A DNA stretch of 5,652 nucleotides from Planctomycetota bacterium (lineage in GTDB: Bacteria > Planctomycetota > Phycisphaerae > FEN-1346), in NCBI GenBank assembly GCA_026386995.1, contig JAPLMO010000447.1, positions 1-5,652 on the forward strand, in the 5' to 3' direction. The translations under genes were made by a program, and so were the position numbers. Within the stretch, counting starts at the first letter, position 1, and each line of letters opens with the position of its first letter. Under the pieces are notes generated by a model. The model had not been told where the DNA came from. It saw only the letters and a program-made list of their open reading frames with translations, and did no database searches. This document shows, piece by piece, positions 1-4,372 of this stretch.

Positions 1-1110
1 GTCCACCATGCAGGTGTTGGCGTCCATGACGATCATGCCGCCGGAGCCCATGATGGAGCCGGCCTGGGCGAGGCTGTCGTAGTCGATGGGCAGGTCGAAC
101 TTCTCGGCCGGGATGCAGCCGCCGGACGGCCCGCCGGTCTGAACTGCCTTGATCCTGGCCTTCCCGACCGGCCCGCCGCCAATATCATAAACGATCTGGC
201 GGATGGTGATGCCCATGGGTACTTCGACGAGGCCGGTGTTGCGGATCTTGCCGACCAGGCTGAAAATCTTGGTGCCCGAGTTGCCCTTGGTGCCGATCTT
301 CGCGAACTCCTCTGCGCCCTGGCGGAGGATGAGGGGGATGTTGGCCCACGTCTCCACGTTGTTGATGGCTGTGGGCTTGCCGTTGATGCCCTTCTGGATG
401 GGGAACGGGGGCCGCTGGCGCGGCTCGCCCATCTTGCCCTCGATGGAGCGGATGAGGGCGGTCTCTTCGCCGCACACGAAGGCGCCGGCGCCGCGGACGA
501 TCTGGATGTCGAACGACAGGCCGCTCCCGAGGATGTTCTCACCCAGAAGCCCGTGCTCGCGGGCTTGCGCGAGCGCGATCGTCAGGTGCCGGATGGCCAG
601 CGGGTACTCGTTGCGAACGTAAACGATCCCCTCGGTGGCCCCCGTCGCGAAGGCGCCGATGACCATGCCTTCGATGATACTGTGGGGATTGCCTTCCAGG
701 ACGCTGCGGTCCATGTAGGCGCCGGGGTCGCCCTCGTCGGCGTTGCAGACGACGACCTTGCCGCGGGGGCCGGGCTGCCGGGCCAGCCTCTCCCACTTGA
801 GACCCGTCGGGAACCCGCCGCCGCCGCGACCGCGCAGGCCCGAGCGCTTGACTTCCTGGACGACCCAGGCCGGGTCGCGGCTGGACAGGGCCTTCTCGAT
901 CCCTTCATATCCTACCTGGAGAATGTAGTCATAGATGCGTGTCGGATCGATCTTCTGATTCATCCCCAGGATCGTACGCTGCTGGTACTTGAAGAAGGGG
1001 ATCTCCTCGCGGTTGCGGCAGGCCAGGCCGGTGTGGGGGTCCCGGTAGAGCAGGTCTTCGACGTACTCGCCCGCCAGGGCGGCGTCGATGATCCGCGGAA
1101 CGTCTTCCAT
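1..1110 (-). CDS. nuoF: NuoF/HydB-family NADH:FMN diaphorase subunit (3' end off the left edge)
   Basis: Diaphorase subunit that oxidises or reduces NAD(P)H at FMN and passes electrons into an Fe-S chain; cytoplasmic part of a soluble multimeric complex. My translation of 370 codons is stop-free to the edge. Visible: the Gly-rich NADH loop GRGGGGFPTGLKW (residues 94-106), NADEGDPGAYMDR (123-135), the FMN-site segment GAGAFVCGEETA (207-218), NNVETWAN (250-257), and a terminal DANTCMVD that normally lies just before the CGxCxPCREG [4Fe-4S] motif, so that cluster and any C-terminal ferredoxin domain are off the window. The pattern resembles the hydrogenase subunits HydB/HndC more than respiratory NuoF, but the N-terminal thioredoxin-like domain these normally carry is encoded separately just upstream, in the same frame across a TAG. 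The start is ATG at 1110, the first Met after that stop; a weak AGGT Shine-Dalgarno overlaps the stop. Family assignment is firm; the exact complex is inferred. Confidence 0.95.
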   Translation of the reverse strand, partial: MEDVPRIIDAALAGEYVEDLLYRDPHTGLACRNREEIPFFKYQQRTILGMNQKIDPTRIYDYILQVGYEGIEKALSSRDPAWVVQEVKRSGLRGRGGGGFPTGLKWERLARQPGPRGKVVVCNADEGDPGAYMDRSVLEGNPHSIIEGMVIGAFATGATEGIVYVRNEYPLAIRHLTIALAQAREHGLLGENILGSGLSFDIQIVRGAGAFVCGEETALIRSIEGKMGEPRQRPPFPIQKGINGKPTAINNVETWANIPLILRQGAEEFAKIGTKGNSGTKIFSLVGKIRNTGLVEVPMGITIRQIVYDIGGGPVGKARIKAVQTGGPSGGCIPAEKFDLPIDYDSLAQAGSIMGSGGMIVMDANTCMVD

Positions 1111-1119
1111 CCTGACCTA
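1108..1119 (-). other. In-frame amber codon and restart site splitting the HydB-like polypeptide
   Basis: Read on the minus strand the junction is TAT GCC TAG GTC AGG ATG GAA GAC, i.e. Y-A-stop-V-R-M-E-D-V-P. The TAG (1119-1117) and the ATG (1110) are in one frame with only two sense codons between. From memory, continuous family members read Y-x-Q/K-V-K-P-E-D-V-P here, so the TAG sits where a Gln or Lys codon (CAG, AAG: one base from TAG) would be expected, and the Met replaces a usual Pro. The AGGT within TAGGTCAGG could act as a Shine-Dalgarno for termination-reinitiation. Alternatives are a nonsense mutation, a sequencing or assembly error, or amber readthrough. Confidence 0.8.
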
Positions 1120-1383
1120 GGCATAGAATGCCTTATGCGGCTCGGTCAGGACGAACGGCCCCATCTCGCAGAACCCGTGGCACCCGGTGGTCTGGAAGGA
1201 GATCCGGCCGAGCAGCCCCTTCTGAATCAGGTAGCCCTGGGCCACCTGGATGATGTTGCCCGCGCCGCTGGCCCGGCAGGCCGTCCCGCCGCAGACGGTG
1301 ACCCGGGGCTTGCCAGGGTCGACGTCATCGCGGAGCCTTCGCCTGAGCGCGGCCAACCCGTCGATGGAAGACAGCCTCTGCAT
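1117..1383 (-). CDS. Thioredoxin-like [2Fe-2S] ferredoxin domain protein (split-off N-terminus of HydB/HndC type)
   Basis: An 88-residue thioredoxin-fold [2Fe-2S] protein, presumably an electron-carrying module of the diaphorase. Ligands are in the standard C-x4-C...C-x3-C arrangement: C31-GGTA-C36 and C68-HGF-C72. The segments TVCGGTAC and TTGCHGFCEMGP are typical of the N-terminal domain of HydB-type hydrogenase subunits; a stand-alone homologue, HndB, also exists in Desulfovibrio-type NADP-reducing hydrogenases, but there HndC keeps its own copy as well. Here only one copy is visible and the NuoF-like gene downstream lacks it. The ATG at 1383 was chosen because AAGGAGG lies 4 nt upstream and the protein then begins where the family does; an upstream in-frame ATG at 1434 would add 17 Ala/Arg/Gly-rich, unsupported residues. 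It ends at TAG, two sense codons before the next Met in the same frame. The gap to the NuoE-like gene upstream is 52 bp. Confidence 0.9.
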   Translation of the reverse strand: MQRLSSIDGLAALRRRLRDDVDPGKPRVTVCGGTACRASGAGNIIQVAQGYLIQKGLLGRISFQTTGCHGFCEMGPFVLTEPHKAFYA

Positions 1384-1387
1384 TTCG

Positions 1388-1394
1388 CCTCCTT
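1388..1394 (-). promoter_or_regulatory. Strong ribosome binding site of the [2Fe-2S] protein gene
   Basis: AAGGAGG on the minus strand, 4 nt before the ATG at 1383. It decides this start over the in-frame ATG at 1434 and indicates independent, efficient initiation after the 52-bp gap. By contrast the following NuoF-like gene has only a weak site. The same gap could form a weak stem (TGGGC at 1406-1410 with GCCCA at 1429-1433), which I do not annotate separately. Confidence 0.8.
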
Positions 1395-1435
1395 GCGAGG
1401 CGCGCTGGGCGGCAGGCCCCCGCGCGCGGCCCAAG

Positions 1436-2326
1436 TCACGTCAGGTCCAACAGGCGATTCCTGCACCCGCGACGCGAGCAGAACCGTAGCGTTCCCCCGC
1501 CGCGTACCAGCAGCGAGGCCATCGGGGCCTGGCAGTCGGGGCATTCCGAGCGCCCGTCCAGCGGGCCGTGGCAGTGCGGACAGAAGAGACCGGCCACCTG
1601 GCCCTCGGAAACCTCCGACTCGGCGGATACGTGGTCGCTCCCGTACAGGGAGGAGAGGCGCAGCCGCCCGTGCCGCCCGGCCAGCGACATCGTCAGCCGG
1701 ATGGAGGGAAGGCCGTCGATGGGAGCCGCCGCATCCATCAGGCTGTGGTTGCAGCGCGGGCAACTGGCTTCGATGGGGAACACCCGACCGTCCTCTCGGA
1801 GGTCGCCGCCGGTGAACCCCTTGGCGGCGTCGTCGAGCAGTTGGCGCACACGGGGTTTCCGGACCTTCGAGAAGTATCGCCCGTCAATGACGACGACCGG
1901 CCCCAGCGCGCAGGCACCCAGGCAATTGACGGTTTCCAGCGTGAACTGCATGTCGGGTGTGGTCTCGCCGCGGCGGATGCTCAGGTGCCGCTCGAACTCC
2001 TCGACGATCCGCGGCGCACCTCGGACGTGGCAGGCCGTCCCCAGGCACGCGCAGATGAGGTGTTTGCCGCGCGGCTTCAACGTGAAGAACCGGTAGAACG
2101 TGGCCACTCCATAAACGTCCACCAGGGGCCGACCGGTTTTCTCAGCGACGGTCCGGAGAGCCTGCTCGGGCAGGTAGCCGTACCGGGCTTGGACCTCTTC
2201 GAGGACGACGATCAGTCCGCCCTGGTCGTGCTGGTGCTGGCGGAGAATTTCCCGGACGCCTTCCAGGTCAACGGCTTCCTGGACGCCGGCGTCCGCCGGC
2301 TGTGTCGTAGCGATGTCTCGTGTCAT
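1436..2326 (-). CDS. nuoE: NuoE-family [2Fe-2S] subunit with C-terminal Cys-rich (zinc-ribbon-like) extension
   Basis: Thioredoxin-fold [2Fe-2S] subunit (NuoE/HydC/HndA family) that partners a NuoF-type diaphorase in complex I, hydrogenases and formate dehydrogenases. The product is 296 residues. Residues about 20-168 are the normal domain, with DVYGVATFYRFF (70-81), ligands C94-LGTA-C99 and C135-LGA-C139, and GPVVVIDGRYF (142-152). Family members are usually about 150-180 residues. Here a further stretch of about 125 residues carries CPRC (189-192), CPHC (249-252), CPDC (262-265) and C283-x4-C288: eight Cys in four pairs, enough for two zinc-ribbon or rubredoxin-like sites, around a beta-rich segment (about 205-230). 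The ATG at 2326 was chosen because it is 1 bp after the upstream gene's TAG (TAGGATG) and the longer frame to 2590 only shadows that gene; a GAGG lies 12 nt upstream. Translational coupling to the Cys-repeat gene is likely. The gene ends in TGA. The role of the extension is unknown to me. Confidence 0.95.
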   Translation of the reverse strand: MTRDIATTQPADAGVQEAVDLEGVREILRQHQHDQGGLIVVLEEVQARYGYLPEQALRTVAEKTGRPLVDVYGVATFYRFFTLKPRGKHLICACLGTACHVRGAPRIVEEFERHLSIRRGETTPDMQFTLETVNCLGACALGPVVVIDGRYFSKVRKPRVRQLLDDAAKGFTGGDLREDGRVFPIEASCPRCNHSLMDAAAPIDGLPSIRLTMSLAGRHGRLRLSSLYGSDHVSAESEVSEGQVAGLFCPHCHGPLDGRSECPDCQAPMASLLVRGGGTLRFCSRRGCRNRLLDLT

Positions 2327-2327
2327 C

Positions 2328-2690
2328 CTATTGGTACGCCTCGCAGGTCCAGATGCCGCCTTCGGGTTTGGGCACCGCACAGGTTTCACGGGTTCCGCAA
2401 TCCGCACAGAGGCCGACGCCCCGGTAGTTGCGCGGCGTTTCGCGGGTCGGTGTCCACGGGGCGCTGTCCGCCGCAACGGGAACGCAGGCGTCGAACTCTT
2501 CACAGTAGAAAACGGGCCGCAGCGACGTGCCGCGGCTCTCACAGGTAGCCACGTGATTACAGGTTGTGCACAGGTCCGCGTAGACCTCAAGCGAAACGCA
2601 GGAGTTCACGGGATTGGAGGGAGTCCCTCGGTTGCTGCATGTGGGTGCGAGCGCGCATGCAGAACAAAGGTCGCGGTGCGGCGTCGACAT
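2328..2690 (-). CDS. Small protein with three tandem Cys4 repeats, unknown function
   Basis: A 120-residue protein with 13 Cys that I cannot assign to a named family. It contains three repeats C-x2-C-x5-C-x11-12-C: C9/C12/C18/C31, C41/C44/C50/C63 and C95/C98/C104/C116, each introduced by Leu-Cys (LCSAC, LCTTC, LCADC). Repeats 2 and 3 continue after the last Cys with acidic or aromatic residues (CEEF, CEAY), and repeat 3 ends the protein. Repeats 1 and 2 are adjacent and share SRGT/NRGT; a 31-residue Pro/Thr-rich linker separates repeat 3. No signal peptide or membrane segment is seen, so it should be cytoplasmic. Four Cys per repeat suits Zn2+ or Fe-S binding. The start is ATG at 2690 with AAGGAGGG 6 nt upstream. 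It is the first gene after the sigma-54 promoter and its TAG is 1 bp from the NuoE-like start, so it is co-expressed with the redox enzyme; it could be a metal or cluster carrier, an assembly factor or a small subunit. Confidence 0.87.
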   Translation of the reverse strand: MSTPHRDLCSACALAPTCSNRGTPSNPVNSCVSLEVYADLCTTCNHVATCESRGTSLRPVFYCEEFDACVPVAADSAPWTPTRETPRNYRGVGLCADCGTRETCAVPKPEGGIWTCEAYQ

Positions 2691-2696
2691 AATCGG

Positions 2697-2704
2697 CCCT
2701 CCTT
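2697..2704 (-). promoter_or_regulatory. Ribosome binding site of the Cys-repeat gene
   Basis: AAGGAGGG on the minus strand, 6 nt before the ATG at 2690; near-perfect complement to the 16S anti-Shine-Dalgarno. It fixes the start of the first gene of the operon. The bases CCAAGG overlapping it (2706-2701) can pair with CCTTGG (2738-2733) upstream in the leader, a possible but unproven way of masking the site. Confidence 0.85.
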
Positions 2705-2820
2705 GGGACTGCGCGTACTGAATCTCCGCTTGCCAAGGCCCGAGTTTCTTTCTCTTGACGCTGCCAAGTGCACCACGGTTCGCGCTTGAGTATCTCTGGG
2801 CGGCGTTGCGTTACCTAGCG

Positions 2821-2836
2821 AGCAAGTGGCGTGCCA
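2821..2836 (-). promoter_or_regulatory. Sigma-54 (RpoN) -24/-12 promoter driving the Cys-repeat/NuoE/NuoF operon
   Basis: The minus strand reads TGGCACG CCAC TTGCT, matching the consensus TGGCACG-N4-TTGCW at every defined base, with the invariant GG (2835-2834) and GC (2823-2822) separated by 10 bp. Predicted transcription start is near 2810, giving a leader of about 120 nt before the ATG at 2690. The adjacent gene upstream encodes a sigma-54 activator, which is the natural regulator of this site. Chance occurrence of so full a match, in the right orientation and gap, is low. Confidence 0.88.
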
Positions 2837-2879
2837 GTTATGCGGTGCGGTTGCACTCGGCGCCAAGGCGTGACAATGC

Positions 2880-2894
2880 GGGCGGAAAATGGGG
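2880..2894. repeat. Direct repeat copy 1, candidate activator-binding site
   Basis: Plus strand GGGCGGAAAA-TG-GGG, matching the copy at 2914-2928 at all 13 defined positions of GGGCGGAAAANNGGG. It lies about 70-84 bp upstream of the predicted sigma-54 transcription start, within the usual range for enhancer-binding proteins. That the neighbouring response regulator binds here is inference. Confidence 0.45.
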
Positions 2895-2913
2895 AGAAAT
2901 CGGCCGCACGCAT

Positions 2914-2928
2914 GGGCGGAAAAACGGG
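2914..2928. repeat. Direct repeat copy 2, candidate activator-binding site
   Basis: Plus strand GGGCGGAAAA-AC-GGG, the second copy of the 15-nt motif, offset by 34 bp (slightly more than three helical turns) from copy 1 and about 104-118 bp upstream of the predicted start. Near-same-face spacing is compatible with cooperative binding of regulator dimers. Confidence 0.45.
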
Positions 2929-2986
2929 CAGGCAATCGGTGGACCGTAGCGAAAGCCGCCGAACGGCTGGGGAGAATTGTACCAGT

Positions 2987-3001
2987 GGGGCCGAAGGCCC
3001 C
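2987..3001 (-). terminator. Stem-loop downstream of the response regulator, possible weak terminator
   Basis: A perfect 6-bp GC stem, GGGGCC-TTC-GGCCCC on the minus strand, 12 bp past the TGA of the regulator gene; the flanking ACC and GGT could extend it with a bulge. No T-run follows (ACTGGTACAATTC), so intrinsic termination would be inefficient; it could equally be an mRNA 3'-end stabiliser. Some read-through from the kinase/regulator transcript into the redox operon is possible. Confidence 0.35.
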
Positions 3002-3013
3002 GGTGGCCGCCCA

Positions 3014-4372
3014 TCACGGCTCAGGCGGCGGCTCGAAGAGATGGAGTTTTTCCCGCAGCGTCTTGCGGTCGATCCCCAGGACCTTCGCGGCGGTCGTCTT
3101 GTTGCCTCCCACGCTGGCCAGAACGTTGCGGATGTATTCGGCTTCGACCTCCGCCAGCGTCCGGTTCAGGCCGGGTTCCCGCAGCGCGGAGAACCGCATC
3201 ACTGGGGGCAGGTCCGGCACGTCGATGGTCTCGCCCTCCGTCATCACGACCAGCCGGTAGATGGTGTTCTCCAATTCCCGCACGTTGCCCGGCCACGCGT
3301 GGTAGTCCCGCAGGGCCTTCAGGGCCTTGTCCGAGAAGCAGGGCGCTGGCCGTCCAAATTCTTTCGAGTACTTCGCCGCGAAATGGTGGACCAGCAGCAG
3401 GATGTCGTCGCCTCGCTCCCGCAGCGGCGGCAGTTCGATGGTAATCACGTTGAGGCGGAAGAAGAGGTCCTCGCGGAAAAGCCCCTTCTTCACGAGCGTC
3501 GGCAGGTGCTTGTTCGTGGAGGCCAGCACCCTGACGTCAACGACCCGGCCACGGCTGGATCCGACCATGTACACCGTCTTGTCCTGGAGCACGCGCAGGA
3601 GTTTGACCTGCATTGAGAGGCTCGTTTCGCTGCTCTCGTCGAGGAAGATGGTGCCGCCGTCCGCCGTCTGGAAGAAGCCAGCCCGGGACTCGCTGGCCCC
3701 GGTAAAGGCGCCTTTGACGAACCCGAACAGTTCGCTCTCCAGCAGCCCCTCGGGTATCCCGCCGCAGTTGACGGGCACAAACGATGCTGAGGAACGTGGG
3801 CTGCTGTAATGAATGGCCCGGGCTACGAGTTCCTTGCCTGTGCCGCTTTCGCCCGTAATCAGGACGGTTGCCGAGGTGGCAGCGGCCTTTCCGATGGCTT
3901 TGAAGACCCGCTGCATCGGCTCAGATTCGCCCACGATGCCGTACGGCATAGGCGGGGCGCTCGAGGCGGCGCTGCGGCCGGCCCGCCGGGCCTTGCGCTT
4001 CTCCAGGGCGCGTTTCACGGCTGAAGAGAGTTCCTCGTCGGTGAACGGCTTGGCCAGGTATTCCTCGGCCCCCGTCTTGACCGCCGTGACCGCGCCTTCG
4101 ATGGACGGATATCCCGTTACCACGATGACTTCCGTGTCTTTGAGATTCTCTCGGACGTGGCGCACGAGGTCCAGGCCGCTGACCCGCGGCATCTTCAGGT
4201 CGGTGATCACTAGGTCGATGGACGTGGTCTCGGCGATGCGGATGGCCTCGGCCGCGCCGGGGGCGGTCAAGACCCGATACCCCTGGCCCGCCAGGTTGCG
4301 CTGGAGGATTTCGAGCATTCCGGGCGTATCGTCCACCACCAGGATCACGGGATGTTTACTTGCGGCGGCCAT
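3014..4372 (-). CDS. Sigma-54-dependent response regulator, NtrC/AtoC/ZraR type
   Basis: A complete 452-residue transcriptional activator of sigma-54 RNA polymerase. Receiver domain about 8-122: acidic pocket D14/D15, phospho-acceptor D58, T86 and K108. AAA+ domain about 145-380: Walker A GESGTGKE (174-181), GAFTGA loop (221-226) that contacts sigma-54, Walker B TIFLDE (241-246), FREDLFFRL (299-307) and WPGNVREL (360-367). Fis-type HTH about 405-446 (NKTTAAKVLGIDRKTLREKL). Length and order are typical. Oddity: the Walker B follow-on reads DESSET where DEIxE is usual (Ile247 to Ser, ATC to AGC by one base). The ATG at 4372 gives a normal receiver N-terminus and overlaps the kinase gene by 17 bp, so the two are co-translated; AGAGG lies 12 nt upstream. 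It probably activates the sigma-54 promoter at 2821-2836. The gene ends in TGA. Confidence 0.97.
   Translation of the reverse strand: MAAASKHPVILVVDDTPGMLEILQRNLAGQGYRVLTAPGAAEAIRIAETTSIDLVITDLKMPRVSGLDLVRHVRENLKDTEVIVVTGYPSIEGAVTAVKTGAEEYLAKPFTDEELSSAVKRALEKRKARRAGRSAASSAPPMPYGIVGESEPMQRVFKAIGKAAATSATVLITGESGTGKELVARAIHYSSPRSSASFVPVNCGGIPEGLLESELFGFVKGAFTGASESRAGFFQTADGGTIFLDESSETSLSMQVKLLRVLQDKTVYMVGSSRGRVVDVRVLASTNKHLPTLVKKGLFREDLFFRLNVITIELPPLRERGDDILLLVHHFAAKYSKEFGRPAPCFSDKALKALRDYHAWPGNVRELENTIYRLVVMTEGETIDVPDLPPVMRFSALREPGLNRTLAEVEAEYIRNVLASVGGNKTTAAKVLGIDRKTLREKLHLFEPPPEP

Larger units (their letters stand above)
2691..3013. other. 323-bp intergenic control region between regulator gene and redox operon
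   Basis: No credible gene lies here; the open frames crossing it on the plus strand have no family resemblance or ribosome site. In minus-strand order it holds a stem-loop after the regulator stop (3001-2987), an imperfect dyad AGCCG-N5-CGGCT (2968-2954), two 15-nt direct repeats (2928-2914 and 2894-2880), a sigma-54 promoter (2836-2821) and a leader of about 120 nt ending in a strong ribosome site. The order (activator sites upstream of -24/-12) is that of a sigma-54 regulated promoter. I saw no clear IHF consensus between repeats and promoter. Confidence 0.8.

Noticed and set aside
1105..1130. Frameshift as the cause of the split diaphorase
   Set aside because: Both halves are in the same reading frame; only the TAG interrupts them, so no insertion or deletion is needed.
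1384..1434. Upstream start at 1434 for the [2Fe-2S] protein
   Set aside because: The extra 17 residues are not family-like and the strong AAGGAGG sits just before the ATG at 1383.
553..1815. Plus-strand open frame of 420 codons
   Set aside because: It is antisense to the NuoF-, ferredoxin- and NuoE-like genes; its length comes from high GC and few stops, it has no recognisable motif, and it turns into Arg/Pro/Gly-rich low-complexity sequence.
1568..2548. Plus-strand open frame of 326 codons
   Set aside because: Antisense shadow of the NuoE-like and Cys-repeat genes, whose motifs and cysteine spacing are clear on the minus strand.
2327..2590. Upstream extension of the NuoE-like frame to an ATG at 2590
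   Set aside because: The 88 extra residues lie wholly inside the Cys-repeat gene in another frame and look like shadow translation; the ATG at 2326 fits coupling and family length.
2831..3616. Plus-strand open frame running from the control region into the regulator gene
   Set aside because: It begins over the sigma-54 promoter and runs antisense to the HTH and AAA+ coding sequence; no domain signal.
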